Assembly (NCBI GenBank): GCA_002697475.1
Contig: NZVW01000135.1
Location: 1-19,580, forward strand
DNA length: 19,580 nucleotides
DNA from: Aquimarina sp.
GTDB taxonomy: Bacteria; Bacteroidota; Bacteroidia; Flavobacteriales; Flavobacteriaceae
Direction: 5' to 3'
Every line of letters begins with the position of its first letter. Positions within the stretch are counted from its first letter, which is position 1. Of this stretch, positions 1 to 8,299 are shown piece by piece. The notes below the pieces were generated by a model. The model worked only from the letters and a program-made list of their open reading frames with translations, did not search any database and had not been told where the DNA came from. The position numbers were made by a program, and so were the translations under genes.

Positions 1-1
1 A

Positions 2-2413
2 CCTGCAGAATTTTTAGGCTATGAAATTGGAGAACAATTTAGCCGGCACTCAGATGTTGTAGATTATTTTGAGCATGTCGCACAGAATTCAGAAATGGTT
101 ACTTATCACAATTATGGTAAAACAAATGAAAGAAGGCCACTTACCTATGCTATTGTTTCTTCAAAAGAAAACATAAAAAATATTGACAACATAAGGATTC
201 AGAATTTAAAAAACATCGGTCTCATTGATGGTAACACTAATGACAATACAACTGCCATTGTTTGGCTGAGTTACAATGTGCACGGTAATGAAGCTTCAAG
301 TACAGAAGCTTCAATGGCTATGCTCTATGAACTCATTACCAAAAAACAAGATTGGCTACAAAATACCGTAGTTATTATAGATCCTTGTATAAATCCTGAT
401 GGTAGGGATCGTTATGCTAATTGGTATAATATGGTGAAATCAACTCCGTATAATACTAACCAGCTGGCAGCAGAACATAATGAGCCCTGGCCAGGGGGCC
501 GACCAAATCATTATCTGTTTGACCTAAACAGAGACTGGGCATGGGCTACACAGGCAGAAACACAAGCGCGTCTTAAAATTTATAACCAGTGGGTGCCTCA
601 TATCCACGTTGATTTTCACGAACAAGGGATAAATGAACCCTATTACTTTGCTCCGGCGGCAGAGCCATTTCATGAGATCATTACACCTTGGCAAAGGGAA
701 CTACAAACCCAGATCGGTAAGAATCACGCAAAATACTTTGATAAAGAAGGTTGGCTATTCTTTACCAGAGAGCGCTTTGATCTTTTGTACCCAAGTTATG
801 GCGACACTTATCCTACCTTTATGGGTGCCATAGGTATGACTTATGAACAAGCCGGTCATGGTAGAGCCGGACTAGGTATTGAAACAGATGAAGGTTATGT
901 ACTCACCTTAAAAGACAGAGCTTTGCATCACCTAACCACTGGACTATCAACAGTTGAAGTTGCTTCAAAAAATGCAGAAAGGATAAATTCAGAATTTAAA
1001 AGGTTTTTTGACAATAATGACTTAAAGTATAAAAGCTTTGTATTACAAGGTGAAGCTGACAAGATTGCCTCATTACAGGCATTGTTGGATCTACACGAAA
1101 TAAAATATCAAACTTTAAATTCGGGTAAGGTTTCAGGATTTAATTACACAGAAAATAAGCAGGGTAGTATCAATTTTAAAAATGCCATTGTAGTACATAC
1201 AGACCAGCCCAAAGGAAAAATGGTTAATGTACTTTTTGAGCCTAATGCAAAATTAAGTACTCCCTTGACTTATGACATTACCGCCTGGAGCATTCCGCAC
1301 GCATATGGTTTAGAGGCTATAGCCTCTACATCAAAAGTTTCAGCAGCTGCAGTAAAACCTGAAAACTCCATACAGAATAACGCTGATAGATCTTCAGCAG
1401 GTTATATTACTAAGTGGAATAGCTTGGCCGATGCAAAGTTTTTAGCAGAGCTTTTAAACCATAATATTAGAGTTCGATTTTCAGAAAAAGATTTTGTCAA
1501 TAATGGAGTGGAGTTTAAAAAAGGTAGTCTTGTGATTACTAAGAGTGACAACAAAAAGACTGAAGATTATGACCAAAAACTTATCGAAATCGCTAATAAG
1601 CACAAAAGAAAGTTGTACACTACACCTACCAGTTTTGCAAGTAGCGGTGTTGATTTTGGATCACCGGATATAAAACTCATAAACAACTCAAAAATTGCAC
1701 TCCTTAAGGGTAATTATACCTCTTCATTGAGCTATGGTGAGATTTGGCATTTTTTTGAAAAGCAGCTAAACTACCCAGTAACTTCAATTGATACCGATTA
1801 TTTGAAAAACATTGATTTAGCACAATTTGATGTTTTAATACTACCTAATGGCTATTACGGCGGATACCTGGATAAAGATACTATGGAATCCATTTCAGGC
1901 TGGGTGCGTAAAGGAGGTAAAATAATCGCTATTGGTAATGCAGTAGCTGCATTTAATGATCAAAAAGGTTTTGATCTTAAAAGAAATAAATCTGATCAAA
2001 AAGAAAAGGACTCTATTGGAAATCTAACCCCTTATGATCAACGTGAAAAAGAAAGCGTTAAAGACTTTATTACCGGTAGCATCTTTAAAACCAGAGTTGA
2101 TCCTTCACACCCTATGGCATTTGGATACAATGATACTTACTTCACTTTAAAACTAGGGGATGATTCTTATAAGTTATTAGAAAATGGGTACAATGTATCT
2201 TACATTGACACCCCTGAAAGTGTATCAGGTTTTGCCGGTGAGGATGCCAAAAAAAGATTGCAAAACTCTTTAGTCTTTGGAGAAGCCAGATTAGGTAGAG
2301 GAAGTGTTATCTATATGGTGGATAATCCATTATTCAGAGCTTTCTGGGAAAACGGCAAATTGTTTTTTGTGAATGCCATTTTTATGACTAACAATAATAA
2401 ATTTAGAATTTAA
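2..2413 (+). CDS. M14 zinc carboxypeptidase with C-terminal amidotransferase-like domain (5' end cut by window)
   Basis: The frame is open from base 2, so the gene starts upstream and its signal peptide is not visible; 803 codons are seen. The first visible residues (PAEFLGYEIGEQFSRHSD) look like the usual start of the mature M14 domain in Bacteroidota. Zinc ligands are seen in HGNE (281-292) and in DFHEQG (His codon 617-619). The catalytic Glu is probably that of TYEQAGHG (codon 845-847). The second half (about 1690-1960) resembles a class I glutamine amidotransferase fold (ALLKGNY...FDVLILPNGYYGG...GGKIIAIGNA), but GNA stands where an active Cys elbow would be, so that domain is probably non-catalytic. 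The family removes C-terminal residues from peptides, here probably in the periplasm. The M3 peptidase gene begins 20 bp downstream, suggesting an operon. Exact substrate is unknown. Confidence 0.9.
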   Translation, partial: PAEFLGYEIGEQFSRHSDVVDYFEHVAQNSEMVTYHNYGKTNERRPLTYAIVSSKENIKNIDNIRIQNLKNIGLIDGNTNDNTTAIVWLSYNVHGNEASSTEASMAMLYELITKKQDWLQNTVVIIDPCINPDGRDRYANWYNMVKSTPYNTNQLAAEHNEPWPGGRPNHYLFDLNRDWAWATQAETQARLKIYNQWVPHIHVDFHEQGINEPYYFAPAAEPFHEIITPWQRELQTQIGKNHAKYFDKEGWLFFTRERFDLLYPSYGDTYPTFMGAIGMTYEQAGHGRAGLGIETDEGYVLTLKDRALHHLTTGLSTVEVASKNAERINSEFKRFFDNNDLKYKSFVLQGEADKIASLQALLDLHEIKYQTLNSGKVSGFNYTENKQGSINFKNAIVVHTDQPKGKMVNVLFEPNAKLSTPLTYDITAWSIPHAYGLEAIASTSKVSAAAVKPENSIQNNADRSSAGYITKWNSLADAKFLAELLNHNIRVRFSEKDFVNNGVEFKKGSLVITKSDNKKTEDYDQKLIEIANKHKRKLYTTPTSFASSGVDFGSPDIKLINNSKIALLKGNYTSSLSYGEIWHFFEKQLNYPVTSIDTDYLKNIDLAQFDVLILPNGYYGGYLDKDTMESISGWVRKGGKIIAIGNAVAAFNDQKGFDLKRNKSDQKEKDSIGNLTPYDQREKESVKDFITGSIFKTRVDPSHPMAFGYNDTYFTLKLGDDSYKLLENGYNVSYIDTPESVSGFAGEDAKKRLQNSLVFGEARLGRGSVIYMVDNPLFRAFWENGKLFFVNAIFMTNNNKFRI

Positions 2414-2433
2414 AATTCATCAATTTAAATCAT

Positions 2434-4608
2434 ATGAATATCAATAAAAAATATAAGAATTTCGGCATCATTGCTATAATAGCTACTATGCTTATATATT
2501 CTTGTAACGATAAAGAAGAAAAAAAAGAAACAACAGATATGGAGGATAGCAATATGACAAAAAATGTCTTGCTGAATGAGTGGGAAGGTCCATATGGAGG
2601 GGTACCAGCCTTTGATAAAATGAAGGTTGAAGATATCAAACCTGCCCTGGAAGAGGCTATGGAAGTTAATTTAAATGAGATTGAAAAAATTGCTAATAAT
2701 GATGAGCCCGCTACATTCGAAAATACGATTGTAGCAATGGAAAAATCAGGAGAAGAATTGAATCGTGTTTTTACCTATTACGGTATCTATAGTAGTAACA
2801 TGTCCTCTCCTGAATTTAGAGAAGTTCAACAGGAAATGGCACCTAAACTTTCTGAATTTCAATCAAAGATTTCGCAGAATGAAAAACTTTTTCAACGCAT
2901 AAAAACGGTCTACGAAGCTTCTAAAAAAGACTCTTTAGAGGCAGATCAGCAACGAGTGGTTCAGCTCACCTACGAGCAATTTGCTATGAATGGAGCTGAA
3001 TTGGACGAAGAAAAGAAAAAGCGATATGCAGAAATTAATAAAGAATTATCAGAATTGTATACCACCTTTTCTAACAATGTTTTAGCAGATGAAGAGGGTT
3101 ATGTAACCTACATAAACAAAGAACAATTAGGAGGCCTATCAGAACCTTTGGTTAAAGCTTATGCTAAAGCTGCAGCAGACAGAGGAAAAGACGGACAATA
3201 TGCTATAACCAATACCCGATCTTCAATGGATCCTTTCCTTACGTATTCTGATGAGCGTGAGTTAAGAGAAAAAGTATGGAAAAACTACTATTCCAGAGGA
3301 GATAATGGAGATGAACACGACAATAATGAAATCATTACCAAAATACTAAAACTAAGAAAAGAGCGTGTAGGACTATTAGGTTATGACAATTATGCGGATT
3401 GGAGATTGCAAAACAGAATGGCTAAAAATCCTGAAAACGCATTAAAATTAATGAATGCCGTATGGCCGGCTGCAATTGCAAGAGTACAGGAAGAAGTTGC
3501 TGATATGCAAGCTATTGCTGATGCAGAAGGTAAGAATATTAAAATAGAGCCCTGGGATTACAGATATTATGCAGAAAAAGTAAGGAAAAAGAAATATGAT
3601 CTGGACTCTGACGAAGTAAAATCATACTTACAGTTAGACAAGCTAAGAGAAGCAATGTTTTTTGTAGCTGGTGAGCTATTCAATTATAATTTTGCTCCGG
3701 TGGCAGAAGGTCAAGTTCCGGTTTTTCACCCAGATGTAAAAGTATGGGAAGTAACCGATAAAAACTCAGGGGAGCATATTGGCCTATGGTATCTTGATCC
3801 TTTTGCCAGACCTGGAAAAAGATCAGGAGCCTGGGCAACCACTTACAGAAGCCACACCACCTTTAATGGTAAAGAAACAGTCTTAGCTTCTAACAATTCT
3901 AATTTTGTTAAACCAGCACCAGGAGAACCTGTATTGGTATCTTGGGATGATGCAGAGACATTCTTTCACGAATTTGGGCACGCACTACACTTTTTCTCAT
4001 CAGAAGTTAGATATCCTACACTTAATGGAGGAGTAAGAGATTATACAGAATTTCAATCCCAACTTTTAGAAAGATGGCTATCAACAGATCCGGTAATCAA
4101 TAATTATCTGGTACATTACGAAACTGGTAAGCCTATGCCACAGGAATTGGTACAAAAAATTAAAAACGCATCTACATTCAATCAGGGATTTGCCACAACA
4201 GAATATCTGGCTTCAGCACTTATGGATATGGAATTACACTTAGCCGACCCTGAAAATTTAGATGTAGATACATTTGAAAAAGAAACACTAGCAACTTTAA
4301 AAATGCCTAATGAGCTTGTAATGCGTCATAGAACTCCTCATTTTGGTCACGTATTTTCCGGAGAGGGATATGCTACTGCATATTACGGATATATGTGGGC
4401 AGATGTGCTTACCTCTGATGCAGCAGAAGTCTTTGCAGAGGCTCCAGATGGTTTTTATGACAAGACAATAGCTGCTAAGTTGGTGAAATATCTTTTTGCT
4501 CCGAGAAATGCGATGGATCCAGCAGAGGCCTATAGAAAATTTAGAGGGCGGGACGCTAAAATTGATGCGCTTATGAAAGATAGAGGCTTTCCAATACCTA
4601 AAGAATAA
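2434..4608 (+). CDS. dcp: M3 family peptidyl-dipeptidase (Dcp-like), lipoprotein
   Basis: This 724-residue protein belongs to the thimet oligopeptidase / Dcp family (M3), which cleaves short peptides and releases C-terminal dipeptides. The zinc site is HEFGH at residues 512-516, inside FFHEFGHALHFF, with the third ligand probably Glu539 in YTEFQSQ. The C-terminal HFGHVFSGEGYATAYYGY stretch is also typical of M3 and contributes to the active site. The N-terminus has a lysine-rich start, a hydrophobic stretch and lipobox LIYSC (Cys24), followed by an acidic and lysine-rich linker. It should therefore be membrane-anchored, unlike cytoplasmic E. coli Dcp. It follows the M14 carboxypeptidase by 20 bp and is followed by a strong terminator, so the two are probably co-transcribed for extracytoplasmic peptide turnover. 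Family assignment is firm; the dcp symbol is by similarity of family, not proven orthology. Confidence 0.93.
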   Translation: MNINKKYKNFGIIAIIATMLIYSCNDKEEKKETTDMEDSNMTKNVLLNEWEGPYGGVPAFDKMKVEDIKPALEEAMEVNLNEIEKIANNDEPATFENTIVAMEKSGEELNRVFTYYGIYSSNMSSPEFREVQQEMAPKLSEFQSKISQNEKLFQRIKTVYEASKKDSLEADQQRVVQLTYEQFAMNGAELDEEKKKRYAEINKELSELYTTFSNNVLADEEGYVTYINKEQLGGLSEPLVKAYAKAAADRGKDGQYAITNTRSSMDPFLTYSDERELREKVWKNYYSRGDNGDEHDNNEIITKILKLRKERVGLLGYDNYADWRLQNRMAKNPENALKLMNAVWPAAIARVQEEVADMQAIADAEGKNIKIEPWDYRYYAEKVRKKKYDLDSDEVKSYLQLDKLREAMFFVAGELFNYNFAPVAEGQVPVFHPDVKVWEVTDKNSGEHIGLWYLDPFARPGKRSGAWATTYRSHTTFNGKETVLASNNSNFVKPAPGEPVLVSWDDAETFFHEFGHALHFFSSEVRYPTLNGGVRDYTEFQSQLLERWLSTDPVINNYLVHYETGKPMPQELVQKIKNASTFNQGFATTEYLASALMDMELHLADPENLDVDTFEKETLATLKMPNELVMRHRTPHFGHVFSGEGYATAYYGYMWADVLTSDAAEVFAEAPDGFYDKTIAAKLVKYLFAPRNAMDPAEAYRKFRGRDAKIDALMKDRGFPIPKE

Positions 4609-4612
4609 AAGT

Positions 4613-4643
4613 AAAAAACCCGGTCTGTTGAACCGGGTTTTTT
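4613..4643 (+). terminator. Intrinsic terminator after the M14-M3 operon
   Basis: A perfect 12-bp inverted repeat, AAAAAACCCGGT (4613-4624) and ACCGGGTTTTTT (4632-4643), has a 7-base loop. The GC-rich core is followed by a T-run. It begins five bases after the M3 stop codon. The A-run on the other side could make it work in both directions. Confidence 0.9.
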
Positions 4644-4699
4644 ACTCTTTAAAATTTTAAAATGTTATTAAAATGCCTGATGCTTTTTAAAAAGATATG

Positions 4700-4724
4700 T
4701 ATCTTAACTTATCTTTTTAAGATA
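4700..4724. repeat. 8-bp inverted repeat in the leader of the coiled-coil lipoprotein gene
   Basis: TATCTTAA (4700-4707) is exactly complementary to TTAAGATA (4717-4724), with a 9-base spacer. The repeat ends six bases before the ATG at 4731, so it covers the region where a ribosome binds. It could be an operator or an RNA hairpin, but the sequence is AT-rich and a chance match is possible. Confidence 0.4.
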
Positions 4725-4730
4725 GATACA

Positions 4731-5204
4731 ATGAGAATAATTAAAACTTTAGCACTGGTATTATATATTTTTGTTATCAGCTGCAATGAAAATAAAGAAG
4801 CTATCATAAAGGCAGAGGATTCCTCAATTAGTGATAAAGAGATGATTGAAGTTCTTGGTAAAATTGAAAAATCTTCACAGCTTTTTCAGCAGAAATTGAA
4901 TGAACTAAAATCTAATAATGATTCTCTTTATAAGCTTGCCAAGCCTAAATATGATGATTTTATTAAAAGAAGTGCTATTTTAATAAACAAACAGAACGAG
5001 ATTCTAAAGAGACAAACAGAATTAAAACAGCAACTTAAAGATAAGAGTCTTGAAGCTTATGAACTTGACTCCAATCAAAGCATAATTAACAAAGATTTTC
5101 AGATATTAAAGAATGAGTTTGACTACTTGATGAAAAACTATGAAAATCTTCAATACAATATGAATTCTCGTCACGCAGAAGAATTTTCATTTGAAGAAAC
5201 CTAA
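4731..5204 (+). CDS. Small coiled-coil lipoprotein of unknown function
   Basis: This encodes a 157-residue protein starting MRIIKTLALVLYIFVISC, a short signal peptide with lipobox VISC (Cys18). The frame can be extended upstream to an ATG at 4662, but that would bury the signal peptide behind 23 odd residues and place the start almost in the preceding terminator, so 4731 is chosen. The mature part is nearly all charged and polar helix (KIEKSSQLFQQKLNELKSN, then a region rich in K, Q, E and L up to about residue 135), consistent with a coiled coil. No enzymatic motif is visible and the family is not recognised. An inverted repeat lies just before the start. Secretion and lipidation are well supported by the sequence; the function is unknown. 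Confidence 0.8.
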   Translation: MRIIKTLALVLYIFVISCNENKEAIIKAEDSSISDKEMIEVLGKIEKSSQLFQQKLNELKSNNDSLYKLAKPKYDDFIKRSAILINKQNEILKRQTELKQQLKDKSLEAYELDSNQSIINKDFQILKNEFDYLMKNYENLQYNMNSRHAEEFSFEET

Positions 5205-5250
5205 AATTTAAGTTTTTTATAACAATAACCTCAATACAATTACTAATAAT

Positions 5251-5272
5251 TATTTAGATATTTGTCTAAATA
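5251..5272. promoter_or_regulatory. Probable SdpR-type autoregulatory operator
   Basis: TATTTAGA (5251-5258) and TCTAAATA (5265-5272) form a perfect 8-bp inverted repeat around a 6-base spacer. It ends 8 bases before the ATG of the ArsR-family gene. ArsR/SmtB repressors bind AT-rich dyads of this size, usually overlapping their own promoter. Autoregulation is inferred from position and family. Confidence 0.7.
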
Positions 5273-5280
5273 CCTAAATA

Positions 5281-5613
5281 ATGAATTTTGTTTTTAAAGC
5301 ACTAAATGACAAAACCAGAAGACAAATTCTTGATCTTTTAAAAGAAAAAGATATGACTGCAGGGGATATTGCTGAACATTTCAACATATCTAAACCCAGT
5401 ATTTCACATCATTTAGACATTTTAAAAAGAGCAGAACTTATAAGTTCTGTAAAAAAAGGACAATTTCTAATCTATTCCATTAATACAACAGTATTGGATG
5501 ATCTATTTCAATGGATATACAATTTAAAAAGTAAAAGCAATGAAGTTTCAGATAAAAAGAGAAATTCCTTTCTGGATAATTCTATTCATCCCGATTCTTT
5601 ATCAGATTTATAA
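5281..5613 (+). CDS. sdpR: ArsR-family transcriptional repressor, SdpR-like
   Basis: This 110-residue protein has one winged helix-turn-helix of the ArsR/SmtB family. The N-terminal KALNDKTRRQILDLLKEKD helix is typical, the recognition helix region is AEHFNISKPSISHHLDILK (residues 31-49), and the wing follows (VKKGQFLIYSIN, 58-69). No metal-binding ELCVCD-type motif is present, which fits the metal-independent SdpR branch rather than a metal sensor. The last 74 bases overlap the start of the sdpI-like gene in another frame, implying translational coupling. In Bacillus subtilis, SdpR represses the sdpRI operon and is sequestered at the membrane by SdpI when the SdpC toxin is present; the same logic is inferred here. 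A dyad just upstream is the likely binding site. The symbol rests on family and gene order. Confidence 0.85.
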   Translation: MNFVFKALNDKTRRQILDLLKEKDMTAGDIAEHFNISKPSISHHLDILKRAELISSVKKGQFLIYSINTTVLDDLFQWIYNLKSKSNEVSDKKRNSFLDNSIHPDSLSDL

Positions 5614-6187
5614 TTGGTCTATTATACCTAATAACATTCCTGTTCATTTTAATTTAAAAGGAGAAGCGGATAGGTACGACAGCAAACAGAGTTTTCTGGC
5701 CTTTATAATCATTATCTCGATAACGCTATATATTCTACTACTCTTTGTTCCGAAAATTGATCCCAAAAAAAGGATTCGTGAAATGGGAGAGAAATACCAT
5801 TATCTACGTTTTGCCACTACATTCCTTATCTCATTCATTTTTACACTCATTACCTTTAATTCTATAGATGAAGAATTTAAACTACAGCCGTACTTAGGGC
5901 TATTCTTTGGTTTGTTATTCATTTTATTAGGCAATTATTTCAGGAACTTAAAACCTAATTATTTTATAGGCATACGAACTCCCTGGACTTTAGAAAACGA
6001 ATCTGTCTGGAAAATCACTCATCAATTCAGTAGTATACTTTGGGTAATTGGTGGAACAATTATGCTACTTACCAATATTTTTAGCCAAAATGAACCCGTG
6101 AGTTGGTATATCAACATAGCTATAATTGGTATGCTTACCATAGTACCAATCCTTTATTCTTATTTAAAATACAGAAAACTCAATTAA
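5540..6187 (+). CDS. sdpI: SdpI-like membrane protein (DUF1648 + SdpI domains)
   Basis: This 215-residue integral membrane protein has about six hydrophobic segments, near residues 10-27, 51-71, 91-108, 117-135, 163-181 and 189-208. The N-terminal part carries the DUF1648 signature NIPVHFNLKGEADRY (32-46). The C-terminal half carries the SdpI hallmark LKPNYFIGIRTPWTLENE (137-154) followed by VWKITHQFSS. In B. subtilis SdpI gives immunity to the SdpC toxin and recruits SdpR to the membrane. The start at 5540 lies inside the repressor gene (74-bp overlap) and is supported by a good membrane-protein N-terminus. No toxin gene resembling sdpC is seen nearby, so this is an orphan receptor/immunity module whose signal is unknown. 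An exported hydrolase starts 11 bp after its stop codon. Confidence 0.88.
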   Translation: MKFQIKREIPFWIILFIPILYQIYNWSIIPNNIPVHFNLKGEADRYDSKQSFLAFIIIISITLYILLLFVPKIDPKKRIREMGEKYHYLRFATTFLISFIFTLITFNSIDEEFKLQPYLGLFFGLLFILLGNYFRNLKPNYFIGIRTPWTLENESVWKITHQFSSILWVIGGTIMLLTNIFSQNEPVSWYINIAIIGMLTIVPILYSYLKYRKLN

Positions 6188-6198
6188 AACAAATACAA

Positions 6199-7125
6199 AT
6201 GAAACAATGTTTAGTATTATTATCTGCTTGCTTGTTATTAGTAAATAGTTATTCGCAAGAGCAAGTGACTATCACATCGGATAGTCTCCAACTTTATGGA
6301 ACACTTCTCCATCCTGAAAATGCAAAAACATTAGTTGTGCTCGTATCAGGTTCAGGTAACACCGATAGAGATGGTAATTCTCTTATGGGACAAACTAAAC
6401 TTGAAAACAATAGCTTAAAAATGGTTGCTGAGCAATTATATCAAAATGACTTTGCATCTTTGAGATATGACAAAAGAGGTGTTGGAAAAAGTATAAACCT
6501 ATCAGTCAATGAAAACGAATTACGGTTTGAATCCTATGTGAAAGATCTGGTAGCGTGGATTGAATATCTTTCTCCAAAATATGAAGAAATTGTTCTTGCC
6601 GGGCACAGTCAGGGAGCTTTAGTAGCGATTTTAGCTGCCCAGCGAGCTCAGGTTGATAAGATTATTACATTAGCAGGCTTAAGTAATTCTGCCTACCAAA
6701 CACTTAAGGAACAGTTAAGCAATCAACCTAAATTTGTTTCAGATCAAGCTCTACCTATCTTGGAGGAAATTAATCAAGGAAAAAAAGTTGACAGCATACC
6801 TCCGTATCTTATGAGTGTTTTTAGACCTGATATTCAGGAATACCTGATATCATTTTTACAATATGATCCAAAAGAAGAAATAAAGAAACTGAATATTCCT
6901 GTATTGATCATTCAAGGCACTACTGATATTCAGATTAACGTAAAAGACTCCAAACAGCTTGCTGAGTCTTATAATAAAGCGAAGCTCGTTATCATAAATG
7001 AGATGAATCATATACTTAAAAAGGCTGTTGCTGACAGAAATAAGAATTTTGAGACTTATAATGATCCTGAATTAGCATTACACCCTGAACTTATGGGTGC
7101 GATTATGACATTTATTAAAAGATAG
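6199..7125 (+). CDS. Exported alpha/beta hydrolase
   Basis: This 308-residue protein starts with a signal peptide (MKQCLVLLSACLLLVNSYSQ) whose cleavage is likely after about residue 19-20. An ATG at 6103 in the same frame would add 32 residues lying within sdpI and hide the signal peptide, so 6199 is preferred. The fold is the alpha/beta hydrolase class, like the S33 aminopeptidase / Hydrolase_4 group: oxyanion region VVLVSGSGNTDRDGN, DKRGVGKS strand-turn, nucleophile elbow GHSQGA with Ser137, acid Asp243 in QGTTDIQI, and His271 in EMNHILK. All three triad residues are present. Substrate cannot be read from sequence; an ester or peptide is likely. It begins 11 bp after the sdpI-like gene and so is probably under SdpR control, with a weak hairpin after its stop. 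Confidence 0.88.
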   Translation: MKQCLVLLSACLLLVNSYSQEQVTITSDSLQLYGTLLHPENAKTLVVLVSGSGNTDRDGNSLMGQTKLENNSLKMVAEQLYQNDFASLRYDKRGVGKSINLSVNENELRFESYVKDLVAWIEYLSPKYEEIVLAGHSQGALVAILAAQRAQVDKIITLAGLSNSAYQTLKEQLSNQPKFVSDQALPILEEINQGKKVDSIPPYLMSVFRPDIQEYLISFLQYDPKEEIKKLNIPVLIIQGTTDIQINVKDSKQLAESYNKAKLVIINEMNHILKKAVADRNKNFETYNDPELALHPELMGAIMTFIKR

Positions 7126-7131
7126 TATATT

Positions 7132-7151
7132 AATGTTTTCCAAACATTTTT
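7132..7151 (+). terminator. Weak intrinsic terminator after the sdpRI-hydrolase operon
   Basis: AATGTTT (7132-7138) and AAACATT (7142-7148) make a 7-bp stem with a 3-base loop, followed by more T residues to 7151. It lies six bases after the hydrolase stop. The stem is AT-rich, so termination may be partial and some read-through into the pirin gene is possible. Confidence 0.45.
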
Positions 7152-7188
7152 AAGACTACTCTAATATTTAATATCTTGTAAATAAAAA

Positions 7189-7902
7189 ATGCCCATAGTT
7201 CTTCACCCTGCCGATTTAAGAGGAAAAGCTGATCATGGATGGCTAAAATCCTTTCACTCTTTTAGTTTTGCTAACTACTATGATCCTAAAAAAATGAATT
7301 TTGGTGTACTTAGGGTTCTCAATGATGACTTTGTGGCACCTGGAATGGGGTTTGGTACCCATCCCCATGATAATATGGAGATCATTTCTATACCTCTCGA
7401 AGGTGATCTGGAACATAAAGATAGTATGGGCAATACGACAGTTATAAAAGAGGGAGATATCCAGGTAATGAGTGCTGGAACCGGCATATCTCATAGCGAA
7501 TACAATAAGAATGATGATAAGCCTGTCAAATTTCTACAAATATGGGTTATTCCAAATAAAAAGAATGTTACTCCACGCTATGATCAGATAACCATAGAGA
7601 AAGAGATGTATCACAACAAGCTCTTTCAGATTTTATCTCCTAGTTCTGAAGATGAAGGAGTTTGGATTCATCAAGATGCCTGGTTCTATATTTCAGAAAC
7701 GGACGACAGTCAAATTTTTACTTATAGTCTTAAAAAGGACACTAACGGTTTATACGTATTCCTTTTAGAGGGCACAATCGTTGTTGAAGGTCACGAGTTA
7801 AAAACAAGGGATGCAATTGGATTATGGGACATTAAGACAGTAGAAATAAGCACAAAGAGAAACTCTAAATTTTTAATTATGGATGTCCCAATGACTTTTT
7901 AA
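7189..7902 (+). CDS. Pirin family protein (YhhW-type bicupin)
   Basis: This 237-residue protein matches the pirin family. It has the opening HPADLRGKADHGWLKSFHSF, the cupin motif THPHDNMEIISIPLEG, and SAGTGISHSEYN. The four metal ligands expected by comparison with E. coli YhhW are present as His58, His60, His102 and Glu104. The C-terminal cupin (about 130-237) is the usual second, non-metal domain. Bacterial pirins of this class show quercetin 2,3-dioxygenase activity in vitro, but their physiological role is mostly unknown, so no specific reaction is claimed. No signal peptide is seen; the protein should be cytosolic. The gene starts 63 bp after the hydrolase stop, past a weak hairpin, and is probably its own unit or a read-through partner. 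Confidence 0.92.
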   Translation: MPIVLHPADLRGKADHGWLKSFHSFSFANYYDPKKMNFGVLRVLNDDFVAPGMGFGTHPHDNMEIISIPLEGDLEHKDSMGNTTVIKEGDIQVMSAGTGISHSEYNKNDDKPVKFLQIWVIPNKKNVTPRYDQITIEKEMYHNKLFQILSPSSEDEGVWIHQDAWFYISETDDSQIFTYSLKKDTNGLYVFLLEGTIVVEGHELKTRDAIGLWDIKTVEISTKRNSKFLIMDVPMTF

Positions 7903-8144
7903 TAAGGTATTCCATTGTCAACTTTAGGGATAGAATCATCTAATTGAATATTTCCTATTATTTAGTCAATAAACAAAGTTATTTAAAAGCATTTTTTGGA
8001 TTAAAAAACATTTCTTTTGTTAGAAAATGATCACAAAAACACGTTTTTTATTGAAAAATATATAATCATATCTCAAAATACACCTCAAATGTTACCAAAT
8101 CGTTAAAGTTGAACTTTTTTTCATTGACTTTCATTTTTATATAG

Positions 8145-8174
8145 AATGCAAGAAATTTGATATTTTCTTGCATT
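8145..8174. repeat. Perfect 11-bp inverted repeat / hairpin
   Basis: AATGCAAGAAA (8145-8155) pairs exactly with TTTCTTGCATT (8164-8174) across an 8-base loop. No T-run follows on the plus strand. It sits about 150 bases upstream of the lipoprotein promoter, so it may be an operator or part of an untranslated RNA rather than a terminator. Confidence 0.6.
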
Positions 8175-8299
8175 AAAATCACACTTTCTCATCAAAGTCA
8201 AATATTCTTCTCAGTTTTTGACAAATTAGCTTGAAAGAAAACCATGCCAAAAACCGCTTAACACCCACGTTTACAAGGGTTTCAAAGACTCAACTATTG

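Noticed and set aside
4662..4730. Longer N-terminus for the coiled-coil lipoprotein
   Set aside because: It would place 23 residues before a clear lipoprotein signal and begin just after the upstream terminator.
5198..5216. AT-only hairpin after the coiled-coil lipoprotein as a terminator
   Set aside because: The stem has a mismatch and its centre leaves a loop of one base unless inner pairs open; too weak to call.
6103..6198. Longer N-terminus for the alpha/beta hydrolase
   Set aside because: It lies inside the sdpI-like gene and would hide a good signal peptide.
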